Of a stretch of DNA of 64,000 nt, positions 44,534 through 54,179 are shown in pieces. Each line of letters opens with the position of its first letter. Within the stretch, counting starts at the first letter, position 1. A model generated the notes under the pieces. It searched no databases and was not told where the DNA came from. It saw only the letters and a list, made by a program, of their open reading frames with translations. Location: contig NZ_BDBT01000003.1 in NCBI RefSeq assembly GCF_001613125.1, positions 329,478-393,477 of the forward strand, in the 5' to 3' direction. The DNA is from Nocardia shimofusensis NBRC 100134 (lineage in GTDB: Bacteria > Actinomycetota > Actinomycetes > Mycobacteriales > Mycobacteriaceae). The translations under genes were made by a program, and so were the position numbers.

Positions 44534-44578
44534 GACGACGAAGGCCCCGGCTTCCCGAGAGCCGGGGCCTTCGTCGTG
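44534..44578. terminator. Bidirectional terminator between ilvD and the DoxX gene
   Basis: An 18-bp near-perfect stem centred on AAGGCCCCGGCT / AGCCGGGGCCTT with outer ACGACG/CGTCGT pairs and a seven-base loop. It lies 13 bases after ilvD and 17 bases after the convergent DoxX gene. Confidence 0.9.
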
Positions 44579-44595
44579 CGGTCCGGAGGTGGACG

Positions 44596-45630
44596 TCAGT
44601 CGAAGGGGCCGATGCCGGTCAGCGGGTTGCCGCCGTGCAGGTACCAGAAGGTGAGGGCGGCGGCCACGACCGCGAGCAGCAGGGCGGTGAGCGAGCCGAT
44701 GAAGGGTCGGGTGGCCCAGCCGCGGCTGCGGTCCAAGGAGAGCTTGCCGGGGCCGGTGAGGATGATCGCCACGGCCGTGCCCGCCAGGATGGTGTCGATC
44801 TCGACGCCGGTGGGGACCGAGGAGTTGAACTGGAATCCGGGCAACATGCCCTGCTTCCAGGCCCAGGCGTTGAGGATCACGGCGAGCACCGCACCCGCGG
44901 CGAGCGGGGTGGCCAGGCCGAGGATCAGCAGTGCGCCGCCACCGACCTCGCCGACGACGAGCAGGATCGTCGACAGCGTGGGGTGGTCCCAGCCGCCCTC
45001 GGCCATCATGTCGCGGGTGCCGTCCAGGCCGGAGCCGTGGAACCAGCCGGTCAGCTTCTGCAGACCGTGGTAGAGGAAGATCGCGCCGACGACCAGGCGC
45101 AGCACGAGCAAACCGAGATCCAGCGTGCCGCGCCGGTTCTCGGCCGCGCGTCTGCGGGCCGCGGCGCTGCGCTCGCCGGGGGTGTTCGCGGCGGGCGGGA
45201 TGCTGGCGTAGGCGTAGGCGGCGGTCTCGCTGCCCCGGTCGGCCACGGGTTCGGCATCCGGGCCGGTGTCCTCGTCGAGACCGGCGGCCGTGGCGGCCGA
45301 ATCCTGCTTGCGAAGGTCGGGCTTGCCGGGCTCGGGCTGGGTGGGCTCGGAGGTGCCGGGACGCGGCTCGGCCGGGTCGGCGGACTTCACAGGTCCGGTC
45401 GCGGCCGCGCGGTTTTCCACCGTTGGCACGTCCGGGTCCAGGCCTAGCTCCTCGTCGGTACGTGGCACGTCCCGTGTCGACAATTCCATCGCCCGGAACT
45501 GCTCGGTGGGATTGTCCATCGGACTGGTCACGCGGCTCGTGGACGCGCCGGTGGTGGACACAGCGGACCGGTTGCCCTCGGTGGAACCTGCGGACGTCGC
45601 TTTCGGCTTGTCGCTCACGGCTGTACACAT
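44596..45630 (-). CDS. DoxX-family membrane protein with long disordered N-terminus
   Basis: The C-terminal 170 residues carry four helices of the DoxX family: LGLLVLRLVVGAIFLYHGLQKL, TILLVVGEVGGGALLILGLATPL, AVLAVILNAWAWKQG and TALLLAVVAAALTFWYL. The first about 175 residues are Pro/Glu/Thr-rich and probably disordered in the cytoplasm. In mycobacteria a DoxX protein forms a membrane oxidoreductase complex with SseA and SodA. The position fits Rv3005c, though the long N-terminus is unusual. The start is uncertain: ATG 45630, GTG 45618 or ATG 45519. No strong ribosome-binding site decides. Confidence 0.8.
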   Translation of the reverse strand: MCTAVSDKPKATSAGSTEGNRSAVSTTGASTSRVTSPMDNPTEQFRAMELSTRDVPRTDEELGLDPDVPTVENRAAATGPVKSADPAEPRPGTSEPTQPEPGKPDLRKQDSAATAAGLDEDTGPDAEPVADRGSETAAYAYASIPPAANTPGERSAAARRRAAENRRGTLDLGLLVLRLVVGAIFLYHGLQKLTGWFHGSGLDGTRDMMAEGGWDHPTLSTILLVVGEVGGGALLILGLATPLAAGAVLAVILNAWAWKQGMLPGFQFNSSVPTGVEIDTILAGTAVAIILTGPGKLSLDRSRGWATRPFIGSLTALLLAVVAAALTFWYLHGGNPLTGIGPFD

Positions 45631-45745
45631 TAGGCCGCGAAACCCGAGCGTGCGGCCGGTACGGGCGACGGCGTGTCCGCGAACCTCCGGCGGGACCCCG
45701 ACCCGGCGGCAGCGCGAGCGGCGGGGTTTCCGTAACGTCTGGGGC

Positions 45746-46852
45746 ATGAGATCGGTTGCCGTGGCGCGCGTCGCGATGTGTGTGGCGCTCGGGTCCACTC
45801 TGCTGGCCGGATGTGCGAGGTTCGACGATTCCGCGTCGAGCCCGTTCACGCCCGAGCCGACATACGCACCGGCCGCTCCGGAATCCCCGGATCAGCCGCC
45901 GAACTCCACTACCAGGCCGAGCGGCCCGTGCATCGACCAGGACCCCTCGGTGGTCGCGACCTGCCTGGACACCACCGGCGGACTGGTCGGCATCGGGGAG
46001 GGCGTGCTGGTCGCCGAGCGTCGCACCGGGCGCATCGTGAAGGTCGTCGATCCCGACATCCCGCCGGTGGAGATCGCCACCCTGCCGGTGGACGGCTCCG
46101 GCGACGGCGGGCTCCTCGACATCGTGCTCTCGCCGACCTACGGCGAGGACGGCCTGATCTACGCCTACATCACCACCGGCTCCGACAACCGGGTGGTACG
46201 GCTGGCCGAGAACGGCGCGCCCAAGGACATCCTGACCGGAATCCCCAAGGGCGCCACCGGCAATCGCGGCGCGATCGAATGGGCCACCCCGGACCGGCTG
46301 ATGGTGCTGACCGGCGACGCGGGCAATCCCGGCCAGGCGAGTTCGCCGGGCTCGCTGGCGGGCAAGCTGCTGAGCCTGGACTCCCCCGCGCCCGGCGCCA
46401 CATCCCCCCGGATCGTCGCCTCCGGTATCGGCACGGCCGGTGACGTGTGCCGCGACAGCACCGAGGCGGTGTGGTTCACCGACCGCACCGCTGTGGCGGA
46501 CCGCCTGCAGCGGCTCGGCCCGGACGGCACCCTGTCGGTCGCGTGGACCTGGGCGGATCGCCCCGGGGTAGCGGGCTGCGCGGCGGTCGCCGACGGTGTC
46601 GCGGTCGCGCTGACCGACGCCAAGGCGGTGGCGATCGCCGCGACCGACCCGGCCACCGGCGCCGTGACCACCGCGCCGACCCTGCTCGTCCAGGACCGCT
46701 ACGGCCGGATCGGCGGGGCGACCATCGGCCCGGACGGCAATGTCTGGGTCGGCACGGTCAACAAGAGCGACGGCGGCGCGCCCGGCCCCAACGACGACCG
46801 CGTCGTGATCGTCCCGCCGCCCTCGGGTGGCGGCGGCGGTGGGCCCGACTGA
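45746..46852 (+). CDS. lppZ: LppZ-type lipoprotein, glucose/sorbosone dehydrogenase-like beta-propeller
   Basis: 368 residues with a lipoprotein signal peptide (VARVAMCVALGSTLLAGC, Cys at about residue 23), then a Pro/Ser linker. The propeller resembles PQQ-dependent sugar dehydrogenases: GGLLDIVLSPTYGEDGLIYAYITT, GNRGAIEWATPDRLMVLTGDAGNP, GRIGGATIGPDGNVWVGT. The catalytic residues of true PQQ enzymes are not evident to me, so activity is open. In mycobacteria lppZ sits next to the DoxX gene, as here. It is exported and anchored on the outer face of the membrane. Confidence 0.85.
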   Translation: MRSVAVARVAMCVALGSTLLAGCARFDDSASSPFTPEPTYAPAAPESPDQPPNSTTRPSGPCIDQDPSVVATCLDTTGGLVGIGEGVLVAERRTGRIVKVVDPDIPPVEIATLPVDGSGDGGLLDIVLSPTYGEDGLIYAYITTGSDNRVVRLAENGAPKDILTGIPKGATGNRGAIEWATPDRLMVLTGDAGNPGQASSPGSLAGKLLSLDSPAPGATSPRIVASGIGTAGDVCRDSTEAVWFTDRTAVADRLQRLGPDGTLSVAWTWADRPGVAGCAAVADGVAVALTDAKAVAIAATDPATGAVTTAPTLLVQDRYGRIGGATIGPDGNVWVGTVNKSDGGAPGPNDDRVVIVPPPSGGGGGGPD

Positions 46853-46968
46853 TCGGCTGACCGACCGAGGACGTACGGGACCGACCAGCGCCTGAGCCGC
46901 CGAGGTCCGGGCTGTGTCGGTCCTCGCCGCTACGCTCACCGCGCATCGACCGAGAAGGGAAGAAACAC

Positions 46969-47403
46969 GTGGGAGCTTGGGGCGAAGGGCCTTTCGACAA
47001 CGACGGTTCGCACGACGCGATCGCCGGATTGCGCGACGTCGACCAGGAGGCCGCCGAAGCGCACATCCGCCAGGTCTTCCGCGACGTGCTCGAGCAGGAC
47101 TACGTCGAGTGCTACGAGGCGCAGGGCGCGATCGGCGTCGCGGTGCTGCTGACCCATCTGGACTCGCCCCTGCCCGACCCCGACATCGTCCGCAGCGCCG
47201 AGGGAATCGAGCTCACGGTCACCGCCGAACTGCGCGAACTGGCGGCCCGCGGCCTGCGCCGCCTCCAGAACCCCGCCGACAACGAGTGGTTCGAATTGTG
47301 GGACGAGGGCGGCGGCGGGTTCGGCGAGACGATGTCCCGCTCCCTGGACCGTTTCCTCGACGCCCTGAACGGACGATCCGCCGAAACCCGTCCGGTGAAC
47401 TAG
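46969..47403 (+). CDS. DUF4259 family protein
   Basis: 144 residues. Starts MGAWGEGPFDNDGSHDAIAG, the family hallmark, then ECYEAQGAIGVAVLLTHL and ELAARGLRRLQNPADNEWFELWDE. A small cytosolic alpha-helical protein of unknown function, widespread in actinobacteria. GTG start with GAAGGGAAG upstream. It is monocistronic, convergent with gatB. Confidence 0.85.
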   Translation: MGAWGEGPFDNDGSHDAIAGLRDVDQEAAEAHIRQVFRDVLEQDYVECYEAQGAIGVAVLLTHLDSPLPDPDIVRSAEGIELTVTAELRELAARGLRRLQNPADNEWFELWDEGGGGFGETMSRSLDRFLDALNGRSAETRPVN

Positions 47404-47491
47404 ATCTTTCGCTCCCGAGGAGCCGCCACCACCGGGCGGACAGTGCCTGTACCAGGCCGTAGATCGCCTGCACGGAGGTTACGACGCAGCA

Positions 47492-47519
47492 CCGCCCGCG
47501 ATCCGGGGATCGCGGGCGG
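47492..47519. terminator. Terminator between gatB and the DUF4259 gene
   Basis: A perfect 12-bp stem (CCGCCCGCGATC / GATCGCGGGCGG) with a CGGG loop, 12 bases after the gatB stop. Confidence 0.8.
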
Positions 47520-47531
47520 CGGCGGGAGAAC

Positions 47532-49037
47532 TCAGGAGCAGGCGGCGAGGACGAGTTCGCGGACTCGGGCGGCGTCGGCCTGGCCGCGAGTGGCCTTCAT
47601 GACGTCGCCGACGATCTTGCCGGCGGCCTGGACCTTGCCGGAGCGGATCTTGTCGGCGATGTCGGGGTTGGCGGCCAGCGCCTTCTCGACCTCGGCCTGC
47701 AGGGCGCCCTCGTCGCTGACCATGCCCAGGCCCTTGGCCTCGACGATCGCGGCGGGTTCGCCCTCGCCGTCGAGCACGAAGTCGACGACCTGCTTGGCGA
47801 CCTTGCTGTTGACCGTCTTGGCCTCGACCAGCTTCACGACTTCGGCCACCTGGGTGGGGGTGATGGGCAGGTCGGACAGGGCGACGCCGCGTTCCTTGGC
47901 CTTCTCGCTGAGGTAGGCGACCCACCAGGAGCGGGCCTCGTTGACCGGGGCGCCCGCCTCGACGGTGGCGATGATCAGCTCGAGCGCGCCCGCGTTGACG
48001 ACATCGCGCATGACCTCGTCGGACAGCTCCCAGTCGGCCTGGATGCGGGCGCGGCGCAGCCACGGGTATTCGGGGATGGTGGCGCGCAATTCCTCGATCC
48101 ACTCCTCGGCGGGAGCGATCGGCAAGAGGTCGGGCTCGGGGAAGTAGCGGTAGTCCTCGGCGGTCTCCTTGCGACGGCCGGGCGAGGTGGAGCCGTCGGC
48201 CTCGTGGAAGTGCCTGGTCTCCTGGACGATGCTGCCACCGGAGGTGAGCACCGCGGCCTGGCGGCGCATCTCGTAGCGCACCGCGATCTCGACGCTGCGC
48301 AGCGAGTTGACGTTCTTGGTCTCGGTGCGGGTGCCGAATTCGGTGGCGCCGACGGGCATCAGCGAGACGTTGGCGTCGCAGCGCAGCGAGCCCTGCTCCA
48401 TCTTCACGTCGGAGACACCGAGCGATTCGAGCAAGTCGCGCAGTGCGGTGACGTAGGCGCGGGCGACCTCGGGGGCCCGCTCCCCCGCGCCGGTGATCGG
48501 CTTGGTGACGATCTCGATGAGCGGCACGCCTGCGCGGTTGTAGTCGAGCAGGGAGTGGCTGGCGCCGTGGATGCGGCCGGTGGCGCCGCCGACGTGCAGC
48601 GACTTGCCGGTGTCCTCCTCCATGTGGGCGCGCTCGATGTCGACGCGGAACACGCTGCCGTCGTCGAGCACCACGTCGAGGTAGCCGTCGGTGGCGATCG
48701 GCTCGTCGTACTGGCTGATCTGGTAGTTCTTCGGCTGATCCGGGTAGAAGTAGTTCTTGCGCGCGAACCGGCCCCATGGGGTGATGGAACAGTTCAGCGC
48801 CAGGCCGATCCGGATGGCCGACTCGACGGCCTTCTCGTTGACCACCGGCAGCGAGCCGGGCAGGCCCAGGCAGACCGGGCACACCTGGGTGTTCGGCTCG
48901 GCGCCGAACTCGGTCGGGCAGCCGCAGAACATCTTGGTCGCCGTGGAGAGTTCGACGTGGACCTCCATGCCGAGCACCGGCTCGTACCGGGCGACGACAT
49001 CGGCGTAATCCATCAGCTCGACCGTGGGTGCGCTCAT
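47532..49037 (-). CDS. gatB: Asp/Glu-tRNA amidotransferase subunit B
   Basis: 501 residues from the ATG at 49037. [28 protein letters not shown] at the start, with the zinc-binding Cys set (FCGC with CPVC, about residues 37-60), and [13 protein letters not shown] cradle sequences further on. The last 150 residues are the helical GatB/YqeY tail that binds tRNA ([17 protein letters not shown]). With GatA and GatC it amidates Glu-tRNA-Gln and Asp-tRNA-Asn. gatA and gatC are not in the window, whereas in mycobacteria they lie just beyond pfkA. An upstream ATG at 49076 is less likely. Confidence 0.96.
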   Translation of the reverse strand: MSAPTVELMDYADVVARYEPVLGMEVHVELSTATKMFCGCPTEFGAEPNTQVCPVCLGLPGSLPVVNEKAVESAIRIGLALNCSITPWGRFARKNYFYPDQPKNYQISQYDEPIATDGYLDVVLDDGSVFRVDIERAHMEEDTGKSLHVGGATGRIHGASHSLLDYNRAGVPLIEIVTKPITGAGERAPEVARAYVTALRDLLESLGVSDVKMEQGSLRCDANVSLMPVGATEFGTRTETKNVNSLRSVEIAVRYEMRRQAAVLTSGGSIVQETRHFHEADGSTSPGRRKETAEDYRYFPEPDLLPIAPAEEWIEELRATIPEYPWLRRARIQADWELSDEVMRDVVNAGALELIIATVEAGAPVNEARSWWVAYLSEKAKERGVALSDLPITPTQVAEVVKLVEAKTVNSKVAKQVVDFVLDGEGEPAAIVEAKGLGMVSDEGALQAEVEKALAANPDIADKIRSGKVQAAGKIVGDVMKATRGQADAARVRELVLAACS

Positions 49038-49089
49038 GGGGATCAGTCTAGGTAAGCCCGCCCGCGCGATCGTCACGACCTCCTGCGGG

Positions 49090-50466
49090 TCACTTCGGCG
49101 GCACGCGGCCGGTCAGCCAGTCGGTGACGAAAGTCAGCACCTGCGGGTCGATGGTGGTCTCGATGGTGGCGTACTCGTCGAGGTTGCCCGTCGTCGAGGG
49201 CTGCATCAGGTGATTGGCCTCGGGGAAGACGTGCACCGTGGCAACCGGATTCCCGGCCAGCAGATCCCGTGCGGGCTGCTCGTTCTGTGCGGGGAGCACC
49301 TGCAGGTCCTTGCCGCCGTAGAAGGCCAGCACCGGGATACGCAGCGCCGAGAGCGCGGGCGCGGGATCGTAGGTGACGAAGGAGGCGTAGTACGGGGTGA
49401 TGGGGCTGCCCGCCTGCGCGGCGGATTCGCGCACTTCCTCGGGCATCTCGGCGAGCTGCCGGTCGTAGACGGCCCGAGCGCCCTCCAGATCGCCCGCGCG
49501 CAGCAGGCCCACCATCTCGGTGGTGTCGGCGAGCTGCTTGTCGATCTCCTCGGCGGGCGTGCCGCTCGCGGCGAGGATGGCGCGGGTCTGTTCGATCAGC
49601 ACGGCGCCGCCGTCCACCGAGGGGCCGGCCATGAGGACGGCGAAGGCGATGCCGCTGTCGGGGCGAGCGGCGACCAGCGGGGCGAGGTAGCCGCCCTCGC
49701 TGTGGCCGAACAGGCCGATGCGAGCCGGGTCGATATCGGCGCGGCCGCGCAGGTAGTCCACGCCGGACTCGACGTCGCGGGCCAGGTCGTCGTAGGTGGC
49801 GGTGTTCAGGTCGCCGCCGGTGCCGCCGACACCGCGGTCGTCGGTGCGCAACACCGCGTAGCCCGCGCGGGTGAGCGTGTCGGCGATCAGCAGGAACGGC
49901 TTGTGGCCGAACAACTCCTCGTCGCGATTCTGCGCGCCGCTGCCGGTGATCAACACGACCGCGGGGAACGGGCCGTCGCCCTCCGGCAGGGTCAGAGTGC
50001 CCGCCACGGTGAGATCACCGGCGGCGAAGTCGACGTCCTCGGCGCGGTACGGGAACGGCGGTTTCGGTTCCTGCGGACGCGCGAGGGGCGCGATCGCGCC
50101 CGGTTCGAGGGTCAGCGGGAAGCTCTGACCCAGCTGGGTGAAGTCGCCGCCGATGCGCCCGGTCGCCTCGTCCAGGGAGCCCTTGAAGGTCGGCTCGCCG
50201 GGGATGTCCGGGATGGCGAAGCCGACGTCGCCGGGGGCGGTGCGCACGTCGCGCAGTGCGACGTCCTCGATCCCCTGCACCGGGATGTCGATGGTGGCCG
50301 AATCCGGGCCGGTGAAGGTCACGCCGACCTCGATCGGGGAATTCGGCACCTCGATGGTCCCGTGCCAGTCTCCGCCGACCGGCTCGGGACCGTCCGATCC
50401 GGACGAGCATGCCGTGACGGCGAACAGAACCGCGACGAGTGCGGTGATCAGATACCCGGGGCGCAT
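49090..50466 (-). CDS. Alpha/beta-hydrolase lipoprotein
   Basis: 458 residues. A lipoprotein signal ([15 protein letters not shown], Cys near residue 20) is followed by a beta-rich N-terminal domain ([21 protein letters not shown]) and, from about 145, a serine hydrolase domain. The nucleophile elbow is [13 protein letters not shown] (about 250), with an oxyanion-type [14 protein letters not shown] and a catalytic His in [10 protein letters not shown] near the end. It is probably an exported esterase or acyl-aminoacyl-peptidase-like enzyme. It lies between pfkA and gatB on the same strand, which departs from the mycobacterial gatB-pfkA adjacency. Confidence 0.87.
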   Translation of the reverse strand: MRPGYLITALVAVLFAVTACSSGSDGPEPVGGDWHGTIEVPNSPIEVGVTFTGPDSATIDIPVQGIEDVALRDVRTAPGDVGFAIPDIPGEPTFKGSLDEATGRIGGDFTQLGQSFPLTLEPGAIAPLARPQEPKPPFPYRAEDVDFAAGDLTVAGTLTLPEGDGPFPAVVLITGSGAQNRDEELFGHKPFLLIADTLTRAGYAVLRTDDRGVGGTGGDLNTATYDDLARDVESGVDYLRGRADIDPARIGLFGHSEGGYLAPLVAARPDSGIAFAVLMAGPSVDGGAVLIEQTRAILAASGTPAEEIDKQLADTTEMVGLLRAGDLEGARAVYDRQLAEMPEEVRESAAQAGSPITPYYASFVTYDPAPALSALRIPVLAFYGGKDLQVLPAQNEQPARDLLAGNPVATVHVFPEANHLMQPSTTGNLDEYATIETTIDPQVLTFVTDWLTGRVPPK

Positions 50467-50586
50467 AGCCGCACCCTACCGGCCGGGCCGGGGCGCGCGA
50501 GTCCACCTTCGGTCGCCCCGGGATCCGCCTCCAGGATGAGGTGGTGCCGACGGATCTCAGGGCGGCGGTGCGGGTTTGCGGCCGGC

Positions 50587-51621
50587 TCAGCCGAAGAACG
50601 CCTTGGCTTCGGCGTACCGGTCGGCGGGCACCCGCTTGAGCTGCTTGGTCGCCTCCGACAGCGCCACCAATTCGATGGCGGTGCCGTGCAACGCGACCAT
50701 CTTGCCGAACTGCCCGGCGTGCACCGCTTCGGCGGCATGCAGACCGAAACGCGTCGCCAGCACCCGGTCGTACGGGGTGGGGCTGCCGCCGCGCTGCACG
50801 TGACCGAGCACGGTGGTGCGAACTTCCTTACCGATGCGGCGCTCGATCTCGACGCCGAGTTGCTGGGCGACGCCGGTGAAACGCTCGTGGCCGAACTCGT
50901 CGATGCCGCCCTCGCGCAACGCGAAACCGGACTCGGGAGCCGGATGCGAGCCCTCGGCGACCACGCAGATGAAGTGCTTGTCGCCGCGCTGGAAGCGACG
51001 CTTGATCAGGGTGCAGACCTCGTCGACGTCGAAGGGCTCCTCGGGCACCAGGGTCAGGTGGGCGCCCGCGGCCATGCCGGAGTTCACCGCGATCCAGCCC
51101 GCGTGCCTGCCCATCACCTCCACCAGCATGACGCGCTGGTGGGACTCGGCGGTGGTGTGCAGGCGGTCGATGGCCTCGGTGGCGATGCTCAGGGCGGTGT
51201 CGTGGCCGAAAGTGACGTCGGTGCAGTCGATGTCGTTGTCGATGGTCTTGGGGACACCGACGACCGGCACCCCCTCGTCGGCCAGCCAGCTGGCGGCGGT
51301 GAGGGTGCCCTCGCCACCGATCGGGATGAGTGCTTCGATGCCGTTGTCGTCGAGGGTCCTTCTGATCCGTCCGAGCCCCTCACGTAGCACGTCGGGGTTG
51401 GTCCGTGCGGTGCCGAGCATGGTGCCGCCCTTGTTGAGCAGCCGGTCGGTGCGGTCGTCGTTGAGGATGTTGATCTTGCGGTCTTCGAGTAGACCGCGCC
51501 ACCCGTCCTGGAATCCGACGATCGCGTCTCCGTAGCGACCGTTCGCGGTGCGAACGATCGCGCGGATCACCGCGTTCAGCCCTGGACAGTCTCCGCCTCC
51601 GGTCAAGACTCCGATGCGCAT
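50587..51621 (-). CDS. pfkA: 6-phosphofructokinase
   Basis: 344 residues. [37 protein letters not shown] (about 100), [13 protein letters not shown] (about 122), [14 protein letters not shown] (about 165) and [17 protein letters not shown] (about 273). The Lys in PKTIDND and GGEGT are typical of the actinobacterial group of the family, in which ATP- and pyrophosphate-dependent members occur, so the phosphate donor is not certain from sequence. Glycolytic step fructose 6-phosphate to the 1,6-bisphosphate. Synteny with gatB as in mycobacteria. Confidence 0.94.
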   Translation of the reverse strand: MRIGVLTGGGDCPGLNAVIRAIVRTANGRYGDAIVGFQDGWRGLLEDRKINILNDDRTDRLLNKGGTMLGTARTNPDVLREGLGRIRRTLDDNGIEALIPIGGEGTLTAASWLADEGVPVVGVPKTIDNDIDCTDVTFGHDTALSIATEAIDRLHTTAESHQRVMLVEVMGRHAGWIAVNSGMAAGAHLTLVPEEPFDVDEVCTLIKRRFQRGDKHFICVVAEGSHPAPESGFALREGGIDEFGHERFTGVAQQLGVEIERRIGKEVRTTVLGHVQRGGSPTPYDRVLATRFGLHAAEAVHAGQFGKMVALHGTAIELVALSEATKQLKRVPADRYAEAKAFFG

Positions 51622-51694
51622 GGCCGCTATCTTGCCCCGCTCGGGCCGATCCGGCAGCCGCGCCCCCGTGAACCCTGCGTTACGGGGCGCGGGC

Positions 51695-52591
51695 TCACGA
51701 CGGGCAGCTGCCGCCCGCGAGTTCGTCGAGGTGCTGGGAGATCAGCTCGGCCATCCCGTTCAGCGCGGTCATGCCGTCGGCGAAGGTGCCCGATTCCGGT
51801 TCGGCGGCCATCGCCACCGCGATCCGGCCGCCCGGTCCGTCGATGATGCCGAACTGGCGGACGAGGTAGTTCCCCGAGGTGTCCGGCCCCCAGCCCCCCT
51901 TGAAATGCGCGCCTGTCACCGTGCCGAGGCCCCACTGGTGGTTCGGGATGATCTGCCCCATCAACTCCAGCACGGTCTGCGAACCGGGCAGGCAGGGCAG
52001 CTGGGCGGCGAAGCGGATCTGCTCGGCCAGCGACCACTCGGACTGGCCGAAGGCCGAATGCTCGGCCCTGGGCCGGGTGGCGGGCACCGCGGTGGTGCTG
52101 TCGCCCACCTCGCGCAGCACTTCCTCGATGGCCTGCGCGGCCTGCTTGCCGCCGCCGAGTCCCTGCCAGAGGGCGTCGGCGGCGGTGTTGTCGGAGGCGG
52201 TGACGGCCGCGTTCATCGAGTAGGCGGACACGGTCGCGTCCGCGCGCTGGGCCGCGATCACCAGTGGCACCTTGATCGTCGACCAGGCCGGGCCGCTGGT
52301 CCAGTCGCCGAAGACGACCGGCCGGGTGCCGCCGACCGGCATGAGCGCCATGCCCGCCCGACCGTCGATGTCGGCCTTCCAGAGCTGGAAATCGGCGGCC
52401 AGCGTGCCGGGGAGCGTGACCTCGATCGGCGCTCCGGTCACCGTGGGGGTGGTCGTCCCGGTGACGGGCAGCGTGGCGGCGTCGGCGTCCACATCGCTCT
52501 CGCGGTCGACCGTGCACCCGGTGAGCAGCGCCAATACCAGCACGCTCCCGCCCAGCGCCGCAACCATGCGGCCGAACCGATCAGCAGCCAT
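51695..52591 (-). CDS. Serine beta-lactamase-fold lipoprotein
   Basis: 298 residues from the ATG at 52591 with GAGGACGAG upstream. Lipoprotein signal [17 protein letters not shown] (Cys near 26). Penicillin-binding motifs: STIK (SxxK, about residue 106), SDN ([11 protein letters not shown], about 131) and KGGWG (KTG-like, about 235). A class A beta-lactamase Glu166-type omega loop is not obvious, so it may be a DD-peptidase-like or esterase homologue rather than a resistance enzyme. Membrane-anchored outside the cell; it may act on peptidoglycan. Monocistronic. Confidence 0.82.
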   Translation of the reverse strand: MAADRFGRMVAALGGSVLVLALLTGCTVDRESDVDADAATLPVTGTTTPTVTGAPIEVTLPGTLAADFQLWKADIDGRAGMALMPVGGTRPVVFGDWTSGPAWSTIKVPLVIAAQRADATVSAYSMNAAVTASDNTAADALWQGLGGGKQAAQAIEEVLREVGDSTTAVPATRPRAEHSAFGQSEWSLAEQIRFAAQLPCLPGSQTVLELMGQIIPNHQWGLGTVTGAHFKGGWGPDTSGNYLVRQFGIIDGPGGRIAVAMAAEPESGTFADGMTALNGMAELISQHLDELAGGSCPS

Positions 52592-52889
52592 CTCGTCCTC
52601 GCAACCAGCACCACCCGGCCCCGGTGACCGTGTCGGCTGATGTGACACCGTACTGGGCGTCACGGTGTTCGACCACTCGCGTCCCGCGTCGGTCGGCCGA
52701 ATCGCCGGACGCGCGCGGTATGCTCGCCCGCACTTGCTCGAAACACACGTGTGTCGAACAATTTCGATCTGCCCGAGAGTACGTCCGGGCGAGGATTCCG
52801 ATCAATCGCCCCCTGCACCGGGGGCTCGGCAGCGTGTGCGTGAAAGACCGTGCAGTACAGCATTTCCCGTTGTCCACTCGCTGTCGTTC

Positions 52890-54062
52890 ATGGGGGTACC
52901 GCGTTTGATCACCAGTTGCTCGTTCATGCCATCGGGCCCGCGCGCCGCCGCACCGCGCCGGGACGACGAGCCGGTGCGGCTGCACTCGGCGGAATTCGCC
53001 GCCGACCCGCACCGCGCCTACCGGGAGCTGCGCGAGAAGTACGGTTCCTTCGTGCCGGTGGAGATCTCCGACGGCGTGCGCGCGACCTTGGTGGTCGGCT
53101 ACCGCGACGCGCTGCAGATCCTGACCGACGAGGCCCGATTCCCGGCCGAACCGGCCGGGCACGGCGATCGGCACACCGCCTACGCCGACTGCCTCGCCCG
53201 CGTCGATCTGTTCGCGCTGCGCCGCGCCGTCGAGCAGATCGCGGTGCCGCTGATCAACCGGTTCTGCCGGACCGGCGAGGCCGAACTCCTCGGCGACTAC
53301 GCCATCCCGCTCACCGTCGGAGTCGTCGACATCATGCTGGGGCTGAGCCCGCTCGACGGCGAGGCCGCCCACACCGCGACGTCGCAACTGCGCGACGCGC
53401 AGGACGCCACCACGGCCGAACGCGCCGAACGCCGGCTCACCGCCACCTTCGCCGACACGCTCGCCGCCAAGCGCGAGCAGCCCGAGGGCGACCTGATCTC
53501 CCGGCTGATGGACAGCTCGCCCGACCTCGACGACGCCGAACTGATCCGCCGGATCACCACGCTGTATCTCGCCGCCACCGAGCCGACCTGGAATCTGATC
53601 GCCAACACCCTGTTGCTGATGACCACCGACGACGGCTTCCGCGGCGGGCTGCTCGGCGGCGTGCTCACCGTGCGCGACGCCGTCGAGGAGGTGCTGTTCA
53701 CCGATCCGCCGCTGGCCAACCACTGCCCGCGCTATCCGCGCCAGCCACAGATCATCGGCGAGACGTTCCTGCCCGAGCAGCAGCCGGTGCTGATCGGCTT
53801 GGCGGCGTGCAACAACGACCCGGCCGTCACCGGCGACCGCACCGGCAATCGTTCGCATCTGGCGTGGGGCGCCGGCCCGCGGGCGTGCCCGGCCGTGCCG
53901 GTGGCGACGATGATCGCCCACGAAGCGCTCGAACTGCTGCTCGACGCGATTCCCGAGCTGCGCCGCGCGGTGCCGATCGAGGAGATCGGCTGGCGGCCCG
54001 GCGCGCCGCACCGTGCGCTCGCCGCGCTGCCGGTCACCTTCCCGCCCTGCGCGCCCCTGTAG
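52890..54062 (+). CDS. Cytochrome P450-like protein lacking the ExxR arginine
   Basis: About 390 residues. The heme loop HLAWGAGPRACPAVPVA keeps the Cys ligand (about residue 335). The I-helix is LYLAATEPTWNLIA, and LIGLAACNNDP matches the ANRDP region. The K-helix reads AVEEVLFTDPP where active bacterial P450s have EE-x-LR, so the conserved Arg of ExxR is Phe. CYP157-type P450s of streptomycetes also break this motif and still bind heme. The start is uncertain (ATG 52890 or 52926); the longer frame from 52665 is not supported. No ferredoxin or conservon genes are adjacent. Substrate unknown. Confidence 0.82.
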   Translation: MGVPRLITSCSFMPSGPRAAAPRRDDEPVRLHSAEFAADPHRAYRELREKYGSFVPVEISDGVRATLVVGYRDALQILTDEARFPAEPAGHGDRHTAYADCLARVDLFALRRAVEQIAVPLINRFCRTGEAELLGDYAIPLTVGVVDIMLGLSPLDGEAAHTATSQLRDAQDATTAERAERRLTATFADTLAAKREQPEGDLISRLMDSSPDLDDAELIRRITTLYLAATEPTWNLIANTLLLMTTDDGFRGGLLGGVLTVRDAVEEVLFTDPPLANHCPRYPRQPQIIGETFLPEQQPVLIGLAACNNDPAVTGDRTGNRSHLAWGAGPRACPAVPVATMIAHEALELLLDAIPELRRAVPIEEIGWRPGAPHRALAALPVTFPPCAPL

Positions 54063-54179
54063 TCCGGGTTCCTGTGGTGGCGGGCCGGTCGGCTGGTCGG
54101 CGTCCCGGGCCGGACCCGGTCGAGGACACCGAAGGGCCTGCGGCATACACAATCCGGCGCGGTCGTCGCGCCGTCCGCC

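Noticed and set aside
42686..46939. Very long minus-strand open frame (1417 codons) across ilvD, DoxX and lppZ
   Set aside because: It is antisense of ilvD and lppZ and lies in another frame over DoxX. Its translation is Arg/Gly-rich without domain motifs, a common artefact of high-GC codon usage.
51695..52591. Class A beta-lactamase resistance gene
   Set aside because: SxxK, SDN and KGG motifs are present, but no clear omega-loop Glu motif and no resistance context; a general serine-hydrolase call is safer.
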